Shown in pieces: positions 52,161 through 61,831 of a DNA stretch of 64,000 bases. The stretch comes from Tieghemostelium lacteum. Lineage: Eukaryota > Evosea > Eumycetozoa > Dictyosteliales > Raperosteliaceae. The number at the start of each line of letters is the position of its first letter. Within the stretch, counting starts at the first letter, position 1. A program made the position numbers and the translations under genes. The DNA lies in contig LODT01000051.1 in NCBI GenBank assembly GCA_001606155.1, positions 372,001 to 436,000 of the forward strand, in the 5' to 3' direction. The notes under the pieces are model-generated. The model ran no database searches, had not been told where the DNA came from, and worked only from the letters and a program-made list of their open reading frames with translations.

Positions 52161-55100
52161 ATGAAGACTAGATTTTCATCTATTGATATTAGAACTACTG
52201 TTTCTAATCTTCAAAAAACTCTATTAGGATTGAGATTAGCAAATGTTTATGATCTCAGTCCAAGAGTATTTCTATTAAAGTTTTCTAAACCAGATTGTAA
52301 AAAGAATCTTATCATTGAATCTGGTATTCGTATTCACAGTACAAACTTTATTAGAGATAAAAGAGATAATACTCCAGCACCTTTCTCTTTAACCGTATGG
52401 ATTGATTATATTTTAAAGATTAAATGAATTATTATATTTACCAAATTACTTAATTTAGCTTAGAAAATACTTAAAAACTAAGAGATTAGAGAGTGTATCA
52501 CAATTGGGTGTAGATAGAGTTGTACAATTTACATTTGGATCAGGTGTTGCAATCCAACATTTATTTATAGAATTGTATTCTATAGGTAATATTATATTGA
52601 CAGATGGTGAATATAAGATATTAGCAATCCTCAGAACTCATCAGTATAATCAAGATGAGGCTGTGGCTGTTGGTGATGTATATCCAGTTGACAAGGCAAA
52701 GAAACCTGTTCATTTCACTGATGAGCTTATAGATGATATTGTAAAAAGTGCACAGGATAAGAAAGAATCACTTAAACCATTGTTTAATAAGACTTTGGAC
52801 TTTGGTCCTGAGTTGGTCGAACATTGTCTGTTGATGGCTGGACTATCGCCACAGACTAAAGTAGAGCAATATGATCATCTTAAATTCGGACCTGCTTTGA
52901 TTAAGTCTTTTAAAGATGCTCAATCGATTTACAATGTTACAGTGCAGTCTAAAGGCTATATTGTGCTAAAAGATCAAAAACCTGAAAAAATACAAAAAAA
53001 CAAAGAAACTGGGGAGGATTTAGTCATCTATGAGGAGTTTGTACCATACCTCTACAAACAGTACCAGTCGAGAAAGGTATTGGAATATGAGAGTTTTGAT
53101 TTAGCAGTCGATCAGTTCTTCTCTGAAATAGAATCTCAAAAGATTGAACAACAGAGAATTGTGCAGGAACAAAATGTACTAAAGAAATTGGATAAAGTGA
53201 AAGAAGAGCATCAAAAGAGAATTGATTCATTGCTCAATCAGGAGGAGTTGAATATCAGAAAAGCATCTTTGATTGAGCTTAACCTTCAAGAGGTTGACCA
53301 GTGTATTGCATTCATTAGATATGGTGTCAATGCAGGTATGGATTGGACAATGTTAGGGCAGATGGTAAAAGAAGAAAAGAAGAAGAATCCTTATTCAGTG
53401 GCCAACAAAATCAAGCAATTGAAATTAGAGCAAAACAAAGTCACCTTGTTACTCAGTGACCAACATCTCTTTGATGACGAGGACCTAGATGAAGAAACTC
53501 AAGATGGAAAGAAGAAAAAGAAGAAGAATGAACCACTTTCCATTGACGTTGATATCAGTATCAGTGCTCTGGCAAATGCCAAAACCTACTACGACACCAA
53601 AAAGAAATCACATCAAAAAGCTGAGAAAACCATTGCTCAGACTGAATTTGCATTGAAGGCTGCTGAAAAGAAGACTAGACAACAACTCGCAGAAGTCAAT
53701 CTAAAAGTGAAATCCAGTATGACTCAGATGAGAAAAGTCTTTTGGTTTGAGAAATTCCATTGGTTTATAAGTTCAGATAACTATTTGGTCATCTCTGGTA
53801 AAGACGCTCAACAGAATGAGTTACTATTCAAACGTTATCTTGAGAAAGATGATCTCTATGTACATGCTGATATCTTTGGTAGTACAAGTTGTGTTATAAA
53901 GAATCCAAATGGTGGTGAAATACCTCCAAATACTCTTACACAAGCTGGTACAATGACTATGTGCTATAGTAATGCTTGGTCTGCTAAAGTCGTTACATCA
54001 GCATACTGGGTATACGCTAACCAAGTCTCAAAGACTGCACCATCTGGTGAGTATTTGACTACTGGTAGTTTTATGATTCGTGGTAAAAAGAACTATCTAC
54101 CACACAGTCAATTGGTAATGGGATTTGGATTTATGTTTAAGATTGACGAATCGTGCATTGGTAATCATATAAACGATAGAAAACCATCTCAATATGCATT
54201 GGGACTTGATGATAGTCAGGAACTGGACCTTCCATCGAAAGACGATGAAAAGAGTGGCGAGAAGAATCTACGTAAATTTGAAAGAACCAAATTGAAAAAG
54301 GAGCAAAAAGAGATGGAGGAAATGGAGAAACAAGTAGAGTCTTTGAATCTTCCAAAGGATTTGGGCTCTAGTAATGATGGTAGTATAACTACTATTAGTA
54401 CTGGTACACCTCAAACTAATAATGATAAATTTAGAGTTAAATTAGTGACTAGTTATCAAGAGGATCTAGAAGATGAAAAGAATGAATCTGCTGAAAATCA
54501 ACAAAAAGATAAACCAAAAGCACATCTTTCAGCTCATCAAAGAAAACAGTTAAAGAAAAAAGGTCAACAAGGTGATGATGATACTGATCAACAAGAAGTT
54601 GAGGAACAACCACCACAACAACAACAAACTCCAAAAGTCAATAATGAACCTAAAGAAAAGAAATCAAAAGCTGAACCACAAAAACATCTCACCCCAGCAC
54701 AAAAAAATAAACTCAAAAAAATCAAAGAGAAATATGGCGATCAAGATGAAGAAGAAAGAAAAGAGAGAATGGAAATTCTGGGTTCTGCTGGAAATAAAAA
54801 AGATAAAAAGAAAGATAAAAAGAATAAAAATAACCAACAACAGCAGAATAAAGGTAGTAAACAACAACAACAAAATAATAATAACAATAATAAGAATAAG
54901 CCAACTTCTTCTACTACTACAACCACTACAACAACTACAACCACTAGTTTAAATGAAGAGAAACCAACAACACCTACAGCTGTTACAAAAGAGGAAAAAG
55001 AAGAAGTAGTTTTAGATGATATTGATAGTGACTCTGCATCTGATATGTCAGAAGGTGAGGAAGAAGAAGAAGAAGAAGAAAAGATTAAGGCAGAAGAAGA

Positions 55101-55626
55101 AGGTAAAACTCAAGAAGAGAGAGAATTAATTCAAGAGAAGAGAAGACAATTGAGAAAAGAGAAAAAGGAACAAATGAAAAAGGAACAAGAAGAAATTAAA
55201 AAGATATTGGAGGAGGAGAATAGTGGTATGGCTGTTGATCCAAATCTTGTGAATACTAATATTGATACACTTACTGGTCAACCATTGGAGAATGATATTC
55301 TACATTTCGCAATTCCAGTCATTGCACCCTACTCTGTGTTTAACAATTATAAATTTAAGGTTAAATTGACACCTGGACATCAAAAGAGAGGTAAAGCTGC
55401 TAAACAAGCTATGCAAGTACTCATTCAATTACAAAATATCACAAAGATTGAGAAAGATCTTATCAAGGGTATCAAGGATGAAGATTTAGCTGCTAATATG
55501 CTTTCTGATGTAAGAATTCACGCTCCTAATCTATTGGCAACCAAATTGCAAGAGAAAAAAGAAAAGAAAGCTAAAGCTATTGCAAAGAATAAGGAATTAA
55601 CTGAATCAAAAGAACAAAAAGAATAA
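52161..55626 (+). CDS. nemf: NEMF/Rqc2 ribosome quality-control factor
   Basis: Binds peptidyl-tRNA-obstructed 60S subunits with Listerin and adds C-terminal Ala/Thr (CAT) tails. Exons 52161-52394 and 52459-55626, phase 0; 1133 residues. The NFACT-N domain opens with MKTRFSSIDIRTTVSNLQKT and SPRVFLLKFSKPD, and continues LRKYLKTKRLESVSQLGVDR. A helical coiled-coil middle follows, then NFACT-R at about 480-600 (FHWFISSDNYLVISGKDAQQ, LYVHADIFGSTSCVIKNP), and the C-terminal NFACT-C block (HFAIPVIAPYSVFNNYKFKV, KLTPGHQKRGKAAKQAM). Residues 650-900 are a dictyostelid-style Lys/Gln/Asn/Thr/Glu-rich insert. The family's key D-R motif is visible as VDRVVQFTFGSG. Confidence 0.93.
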
Positions 55627-55675
55627 ATAATTCTTTGAAAGAGATTGTACAATAGATTTCTTTTAATTCATAAAA

Positions 55676-56065
55676 CTAAATGTAATATTTTATTTTAATT
55701 TGCAGGTTGAGGGTGCCTGTAATATTAACCTTAATACCAGTAGAATCATATAAATAATTATCATATTTGACCTGTAAGTCATAGGATACAGGAATTCTAT
55801 ATCGGTTTACTTCAGTTTTGAATAATTCGACATTATTAACTCTAATATTTACATCAGAGGATGTGTTATCAGTTCCATAGAACTGAGTTTGAAAATAGCT
55901 AATGTATGACTTTAAGTTTTTTTATTAAACACTTAAGTTTTACAAATATCTTATGTTAAACTTAAATATAAAAGAACTTTTAAAGGAACTACATTTTATA
56001 TGAAAATTTTTACAGCTTGAAATCTCTTTTCGCAATTGATAATTTACATTGAAATTAACACCTTC
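55676..56065 (-). pseudogene. Orphan 3' part of an unrecognised gene
   Basis: On the minus strand two coding-like pieces lie one after the other. The upstream one reads NEGVNFNVNYQLRKEISSCK; the downstream one reads SYFQTQFYGTDNTSSDVNIR, then VNNVELFKTEVNRYRIPVSY and DLQVKYDNYLYDSTGIKVNI, ending in a proper stop at 55676. Composition (Asn, Tyr, Val, alternating pattern) suggests a secreted beta-sandwich protein. There is no start codon or signal peptide upstream, and the Rab18 promoter follows directly. It may be the remnant of a gene cut off at its 5' side; an intron between the pieces is possible but not clear. Confidence 0.45.
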
Positions 56066-56139
56066 ATTTAAAATTATTTTATTTTTATATTTTTTTTTTA
56101 ATTTATTTTTAATATATTTTTATTTGTATAGTCAGCAGA

Positions 56140-56842
56140 ATGGAAGAAGAAAAACAATATAAAGTTTTATTAATTGGTGATAGTGATGTTGGTAAAACAT
56201 CAATTGTAAAGAGATTTTCAGATGACGCATTCGACGAAGATATTTTATGTACAATTGGAGTGGAATTTAAAATGAAGGTAGTAAATGTTGATGATAAAGA
56301 TGTTACGTTATGTATATGGGATACAGCAGGTCAAGAGAAATTCAGAGCTCTTATTAGTTCATATTACAGAGGTGCACATGGTATTATATTAAGTATGTTT
56401 TTAGATTCTATAGGTAATAATATATTACTTTAAAATATATTAATTATAGTTATTATATTCGGTTACAGCATATGATGTTACAAAAAGAGATTCATTTAAT
56501 AATTTACAATATTGGTTGAATGAGATTGAAACATTTTCAACTAGACCAAATGTTGTTAAATTGTTAGTTGCCAATAAAATCGATAAAGAGAATAGAGAAG
56601 TTAGTAGAGAGGAAGGCGAGGAATTTGCCAAAAAGAAGGCAATGTTCTTTATAGAGTGTAGTGCAAAAACAAAGATTGGTATTCAACAGGCATTTGAAGA
56701 GTTAGCTCACAAGATTATGGAAACACCTTCACTAGCTAATGAATCAGAAGTCTCAAAAAGAAAACAAAAAAGACCAGTAAATTTAGAACAAACTAATGAT
56801 AATAGTGATGACCAAGAAGGTGGTTACAGTTGTAAATGTTAA
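56140..56842 (+). CDS. rabC: Small GTPase Rab18 (RabC)
   Basis: Exons 56140-56392 and 56469-56842, phase 1; 208 residues. P-loop GDSDVGKTS, switch [10 protein letters not shown], switch [18 protein letters not shown] and ECSAK guanine-binding motifs are all present. [39 protein letters not shown] and [17 protein letters not shown] are diagnostic of Rab18, which is called RabC in D. discoideum. The C-terminal CKC supports double geranylgeranylation. Rab18 works on lipid droplets and ER contacts; in D. discoideum RabC is also linked to the contractile vacuole and endosomes in my recollection, so I keep the role general. No key residue is missing. Confidence 0.93.
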
Positions 56843-57090
56843 TATTTTATAAACAAAATATAGTATACTCATAGACGCAAAACACGGATATATGCCCCTC
56901 CCTCAAAACACAGAGCTAGTTTAACCTCTTTTTTTTTCCTAAAAATCCCAAACACCTTTTCCTTTATAAATAAAAAGGAAATCTCATAAGTACCCTTACA
57001 TTTCCTAATTTTTGTATATAAATCTACCTCCTCTCTCTAGTTCATTAAATTTATTCTGTACATTTTGATTGATTTATTATATTTTTATGT

Positions 57091-57522
57091 TTAACATTTA
57101 CATTTTCTAGCACAAACAGATATCATTAAACCCAGTAATATGATAAAACTAGCAGACCACCAAAGAATTGAAATGATATCTACAGTCTTTTGCTTAACAA
57201 ATTGAAAATGGTAGACACCAATAATTGCAAATGCAAATGAAATGACAAGACAAAGTAACATGAAAAATCTAACAATCATTGATCTTTTAGGTTTCTCTTT
57301 TTTAGGTATATCATTATGATGGTATTGATTTTTATCATTCTTTTCTAAATCTATTAAAGGTGCTGTTAATTCACTTGATTCACTATATATTAAAAATGAG
57401 TTAAAAACAAAATGTACAAAATTATGTTATTACAAATAATACTTTTTATTTAACCAAAATGGTCTATTAGGTGAATGATAACCTTGACTATAGTTTGATT
57501 GATAACTAGTAATTGAATCCAT
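57091..57522 (-). CDS. Small two-pass membrane protein
   Basis: Two exons, 57522-57443 and 57382-57091, phase 2 (donor GTATTA, acceptor ATATATAG); 123 residues. The N-terminus MDSITSYQSNYSQGYHSPNR is Ser/Tyr-rich, then an acidic-to-basic linker (ESSELTAPLIDLEKNDKNQY, KKEKPKRS), and two transmembrane helices, VRFFMLLCLVISFAFAIIGV and IISILWWSASFIILLGLMIS, ending in CARKCKC. The Cys/Lys tail could be palmitoylated. I do not recognise the family. Confidence 0.7.
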
Positions 57523-57850
57523 AAAAGCCTAATACTAATAATTTTAAAAAAAAGAACTAATAAATAAAACAAACACACACAACACACAACACACAACCCA
57601 CCATTCTCTACATGTTTACTCTAATAATGTTGTTGAGTTCTATCAAAATAGATAGATTTTTTAAATTATTGGAATATTATAATACAATAGAAACATGTTT
57701 CATTCATGACATTTTTAAAAATAATTGAAATAAAATTCATTCTTTGTTGAATTTTCACATGTTCAATTTTAATTTTTTTTAAATAACTAGAACCATAAAA
57801 ATGTGTGTGAAAAACATAAACAAGAAAAACTGAAAAACATTTAGTTCAGT
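57523..57850. promoter_or_regulatory. Upstream region of the U1 snRNA gene
   Basis: 328 AT-rich bases between the two-pass protein gene (minus) and U1 (plus). AACCATAAAA at 57791-57800, about 60 bases before the U1 5' end, is at the position and has a similar sequence to the Dictyostelium upstream sequence element (DUSE, an ACCCATAA-type box) known for small-RNA genes; it lacks one C of my recalled consensus. A CACAACACACAACACACAAC tract near 57572-57598 is simple sequence. Confidence 0.4.
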
Positions 57851-58012
57851 ATACTTACCTGGTTTTGGGTGTTGGTGATCAACAAGGCCAATACTCCCTT
57901 AGGATTTCAGACCCTTGCACATCTGGTTTGGTCCTGGTGGTAACTTTCGGAAATGGAAGTTTAAAACCTAATTTATGGTAGTGGAGGTTTCTGCGTTCGC
58001 GCAAAACCTCTT
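57851..58012 (+). ncRNA. U1 spliceosomal small nuclear RNA
   Basis: The RNA starts ATACTTACCTGG, identical to the U1 5' end that pairs with 5' splice sites (complementary to the CAGGTAAGTAT-type donor). Stem-loop I holds GATCAACAAGG, close to the U1-70K-binding loop GATCACGAAGG. Stem-loop II contains CTTGCACATCTGG, close to the U1A site. An Sm site AATTTATGG at about 57970 is followed by GTAGTGGAGG and stem-loop IV, GAGGTTTCTGCGTTCGCGC then AAAACCTC, with a TTCG tetraloop-like GCG-TTCG-CGC tip nearly identical to the human end. Length about 162 bases fits the usual 160-165. No tRNA or other small RNA was found in the window. Confidence 0.95.
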
Positions 58013-58093
58013 AAACAAAATTAAAACTAAAGAAAAAAATAATTAATAGTACTAAAAACAAATTAATGAATAATTCAACAAATATTAATAGTT

Positions 58094-59362
58094 TTATTGT
58101 TGTTGAATTTCATCATCATCATCACATCTAGATTCTTTTAATTTTTTAGCTTTCATTTTGTCCTTGTGTGAAATACTTCTTTTTCTTCCTTTGGTGTCAT
58201 CTTCTTCTGAACAAGAAGTTGCGGCGTTGTCTTTCAAATAGATTAAAATTCTATTTTCCAATACTGGTTTCTTGTCATTGTATTTTAAATTCTTTGATTT
58301 TAACCAACTCTTTAGATCCTTTAATAAGAAATTACCTAATTGTTCTTTAGTTATACCTTCTTTGATATCAGATATTGATGGTCTAATTGCTGGTTTATCA
58401 ATCTCAGAATCATCATCCTCATCTTGACTGTATATTGTAGTTGTTTCGTCTTCAGAGGAAGAGATATTTGAGGGTGTTTGTGGGTATGGTTTTTTAGCTT
58501 GATTTGGTATGGGAGAGGAGGGAATTGAGTGTTGAGTTTTCGAAGAAGATGAGGAAGAGGAAGAGGAGGAAGATGGTATTATATTAAATAAAAACTTTGT
58601 GATATTGGTTACAATATCAGAGAGCTTGTTGGGTTGGTTCATTGGAATTTCTAATTCCTTGTAGATTTGAAAAAGAATATTTTGGTTTTGTACAGAAAGG
58701 AGATTCTCAACACCAGAGAGAAGTATCTCTTTTCGGAGGTTCTCAATGATAGTGTCACAAAGTTGACCTTCAACTGCGCCGTCTCCATATAGGTTTTTAG
58801 GGTCCTCATAACGTGTGTAAAGTGACTTGGTTGACAATCTTGTTATAACAGCATTACCAACTTCATCTACATGTACCATATGTTTAGTATTATGAATATT
58901 ATTGGAATCTGCAATTTGTGGTGTTGTGGATTTTGATGGTGTTGAGGGGGTATTAAATGAAGAGTTGTTAGGAAGATTTGGTGTTTTAATTTGAAGTGAT
59001 TTGCAAATCTGATTTAACAAATATGGTGTGAGGGAATAAAAGAAGCCTTCAAGAGATTCCTGTTTTTTAATGTGTTCTTCCAACTGTGACTTTTGTTCGG
59101 TTTCATTGGTGGAATTGGATGATGATAATTCTAAAAGTGATCCAATTTCAGAGATTAATGGTATTTTAAGTCGTTCAATTAGATCTTCAATACCAAGTTC
59201 TCTGGCATCTAATACCAGTCTCTTTAGGGCCTGTTGTTTCTGATCTGGTGTTTCTGTGTACCCTAATTCACTAAGACAATCTGTTAATCTATTTAAAGAT
59301 AACTTTGATAGTGACTTGTAAAGAACTTCCTCACTAACCAATTTTCTATCAGTACCGACCAT
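58094..59362 (-). CDS. SAP-domain-like nuclear protein
   Basis: Single exon, 422 residues. N-terminal 90 residues are helical and SAP-like (LNRLTDCLSELGYTETPDQK); the block HMVHVDEVGNAVITRLSTKS then YTRYEDPKNLYGDGA looks conserved but is not one I can name. Near the C-terminus there is a clear SAP-type helix-turn-helix, DLKSWLKSKNLKYNDKKPVL, with a basic tail (KGRKRSISHKDKMKAKKLKE) that could be a nuclear signal. Poly-Ser and acidic linkers separate the parts. DNA or chromatin binding is the likely activity; the exact role is unknown. It is tail-to-tail near U1 and starts 141 bases from the next plus-strand gene. Confidence 0.65.
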   Translation of the reverse strand: MVGTDRKLVSEEVLYKSLSKLSLNRLTDCLSELGYTETPDQKQQALKRLVLDARELGIEDLIERLKIPLISEIGSLLELSSSNSTNETEQKSQLEEHIKKQESLEGFFYSLTPYLLNQICKSLQIKTPNLPNNSSFNTPSTPSKSTTPQIADSNNIHNTKHMVHVDEVGNAVITRLSTKSLYTRYEDPKNLYGDGAVEGQLCDTIIENLRKEILLSGVENLLSVQNQNILFQIYKELEIPMNQPNKLSDIVTNITKFLFNIIPSSSSSSSSSSSKTQHSIPSSPIPNQAKKPYPQTPSNISSSEDETTTIYSQDEDDDSEIDKPAIRPSISDIKEGITKEQLGNFLLKDLKSWLKSKNLKYNDKKPVLENRILIYLKDNAATSCSEEDDTKGRKRSISHKDKMKAKKLKESRCDDDDEIQQQ

Positions 59363-59502
59363 ATTATATATCTAAGATCTAGTCTTTACTTTGAAATAAA
59401 ATTTAAAAAATGAAAGTGGGAGTGAATTGACACAACTGAGTTCCAAATGAATTTTAATTTTTTTTTTTTATTAGAAATTACCTTTACACCAATTAACACA
59501 CA

Positions 59503-60141
59503 ATGCCCAGCAGTACCTCAAATAAAGATTTGGACAGTGACTTAGATTCTGAAGTTGAATGTTTGTTATTTTCATAATATAAATCATTTCAAAAGTGAAC
59601 TGAATATTAATATATAAATTTAGATAATGACTATAGTGGATATCAAGGTATACCAGAGGATCCAGATGAATCTGACAACAGTGACAACGAAAAAGTTGAA
59701 AATAACAATACAGATAATATAGAGTTTACAGAATTTTCAGAATACACAGATTTTAGCAACCATTCAAATGATTTTCATAATATAGATAAGGAATTTGAAT
59801 CATTTGACCCTTCATTTAAACTACCAAATACCAATTTAAATCCAAACGATTTCTTTCCAACAGATGACAATGATTTATTTTTTAGTAAAGCTACAGTAAA
59901 TAATAACAATAATAATAATAATAGTAAGTCTACAACAATAGAAGATAAAAAACCAGAATATTGTCAGTATAATGAAAAGGGTCATATGGTTTTAGAAAAA
60001 GATAAACTATTCCCACCTGAACATGTAGCTTTGATACAAGAGTGTATGAAAAATATAAAATTAGATGTGAAACCATCTTGGTCTCAATCTATACAGGATG
60101 AAATTTGGTTATCTACTATAAAAAATAGACTGAATAAATAG
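59503..60141 (+). CDS. Small acidic protein, possibly MEA1-like
   Basis: Two exons, 59503-59560 and 59624-60141, phase 1; 191 residues. The second exon has no early ATG, so the gene is easily missed. The protein starts MPSSTSNKDLDSDLDSEVEY, is Asp/Asn/Ser-rich to about residue 135, and ends in a more ordered block: LFPPEHVALIQECMKNIKLD then VKPSWSQSIQDEIWLSTI. That end resembles, from memory, the C-terminus of male-enhanced antigen 1 (a PPE-x-x-x-I, then PxW helix pattern), but the likeness is short. The donor is GTTTGT, unusual, and the acceptor AAATTTAG. Expression and function cannot be judged from sequence. Confidence 0.6.
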
Positions 60142-60210
60142 GGGATTCTCTTTTTTATATTTGTAAAAATGGTACAGATCTGAAGAATTAGTGTTATGGA
60201 GAGGATTTTA

Positions 60211-61377
60211 TTAAATATCAATACAGGATGTAAAAACAGTTGTGGCAGGACCAGTTTTGAAAACTGAGTTTTTACCATCCCATTGGATGGTTAGAATACC
60301 ACCTGGCATTTCAATTTTAACTGGTTTGTCAGTGGTTGCGTAGCCTTGTAGAATACAAGCTACTGCTACACCACAGGCACCTGTACCACATGCCAATGTC
60401 TCACCAGATCCATTTTCATAGACTCTTGATAGGAAATGGTTATCGGATTTCTTTAAAACAAATTCTACGTTACAACCAGACTTGAAGAGAGAGTGTTGTT
60501 GAAGGTATTTAGCAATAGTTGAAATATCCATTTCATAGAATTCATTGGCATTTAAAGTCTCTTGATTAATGTCAAAGAACAGTACGCAGTGGGGGTTACC
60601 CATAGACACCAATATACAATTGAGTTTTTTACCAGTTTGAGGATAGTCAATGGATACTTGATACTTTTCAACTGGTGTTTGTCCACTGACTAGAATCTCT
60701 TTGTCTGTAGTTTGGTTGGTTTGAGTGGTTGAACCTGAACTAGAACCTGAACCAATTGATGACGAACCACTTCCATTTCCGTAATTTGAACCTGAACCAC
60801 TCGAAGATCCACTTCCATAACCTGAAGCAGAAGATGCACTTGCAGAACCAGAGTTATTAGAACCACTTCCACTGCTACCCGAATTTGAATCAGTGGTAGA
60901 TAAAACATATGCATAACTCATGTCGACTTTAATCTGAATAGAAGTGCTATTTTGTAGTTTTTCAAGTGAGACATTATCAGTTATCTGAGGTATATAAGTT
61001 TTAATGATACCAGCTTTGGTATGAACCAATTGTTCGTCAGTTACTACTTTTCCGTCAATGCAATTTGCAATTTTGTTATCGAGTATATATTTTGAAAAAC
61101 ATCTTATTCCATTACCACACATGGAGGCTTCGGATCCATCAGCATTATAAACTAACATTTCATAATGTGTCTTCTCAGATTGATGTTTACTGTTGACAAT
61201 AATCAACTGATCACAACCCACACCAAGTTTTCTATGAGATAGTTTAGTGGCTATATATTTAAAATCTATATTTTCTCCTTTTAATGGAATGATATCCTTA
61301 GTTTCAAAAACTACAAAATCATTTCCAGCACCATGCATTTTACTAAACTCTTTTAGTCTATATCTTGGTGTAGTCAT
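60211..61377 (-). CDS. dapF: Diaminopimelate epimerase
   Basis: PLP-independent enzyme that interconverts LL- and meso-diaminopimelate through two Cys residues. Single exon, 388 residues from ATG 61377 (MTTPRYRLKEFSKMHGAGND). The DapF motifs are all here: KMHGAGNDFVV, GVGCDQLI, YNADGSEASMCGNGIRC (first catalytic Cys), VSMGNPHCVLF, NVEFV, ENGSGETLACGTGACGVAVA (second catalytic Cys), and MPGGILTIQWDG. Between the two halves is a 70-residue Ser/Gly insert, a species-specific expansion, not part of the fold. Bacterial enzymes are about 275 residues; the excess is this insert and small loops. No other lysine-pathway gene lies nearby. Horizontal origin is discussed in the findings. Confidence 0.93.
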   Translation of the reverse strand: MTTPRYRLKEFSKMHGAGNDFVVFETKDIIPLKGENIDFKYIATKLSHRKLGVGCDQLIIVNSKHQSEKTHYEMLVYNADGSEASMCGNGIRCFSKYILDNKIANCIDGKVVTDEQLVHTKAGIIKTYIPQITDNVSLEKLQNSTSIQIKVDMSYAYVLSTTDSNSGSSGSGSNNSGSASASSASGYGSGSSSGSGSNYGNGSGSSSIGSGSSSGSTTQTNQTTDKEILVSGQTPVEKYQVSIDYPQTGKKLNCILVSMGNPHCVLFFDINQETLNANEFYEMDISTIAKYLQQHSLFKSGCNVEFVLKKSDNHFLSRVYENGSGETLACGTGACGVAVACILQGYATTDKPVKIEMPGGILTIQWDGKNSVFKTGPATTVFTSCIDI

Positions 61378-61831
61378 TTTTCCTTTTCTCAAATCTGTAG
61401 TCTAAATTGTAAAAACAAAAAAAAAATCCTTTCGTAGCCCCTTACAACTTAAATAAAAATATCTTGATATTATATCAAATTTAAAAAGTAATCGTGTTCT
61501 CGAATAAATTTATACATCAGAACAAATCATTCATTTATATATATAACTTGTCCAATAAATTTTCAAAATTATCTATGGAACAAATTTTTTTTCATAAAAT
61601 AAACAAAATTTACATTTACATTTCTTTTTTAGTTTGATTCTAAATAATTATAATCATTTAATGAATTATATAATCAAATGATTCCTATTAGATTTGGAAT
61701 GTAATTTAAAGAAATAAATTTTAAAATTTTTTTTTTAATTGTAAAAACCATTGGGGTGCACATCGAAATACCACCTCAAATTTAATTTATTTATATATTT
61801 ATATATTTTATATAAATCATAAACAATAGAA
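61378..61831. promoter_or_regulatory. Divergent promoter region
   Basis: 454 AT-rich bases between dapF (minus) and the BLTP1-like gene (plus). T runs, TATATATATAA near 61535 and a TTTATATATTTATATATTTTATATAAA stretch (given here in two parts: TTTATATATTTATATA, TTTTATATAAA) just before 61832 look like core-promoter sequence. No gene or repeat is called. Confidence 0.4.

Noticed and set aside
54449-54952. Overlapping frames rich in Val, Leu or Asn within NEMF
   Set aside because: They arise from the Lys/Gln/Asn/Thr-codon repeats of the NEMF insert read in other frames.
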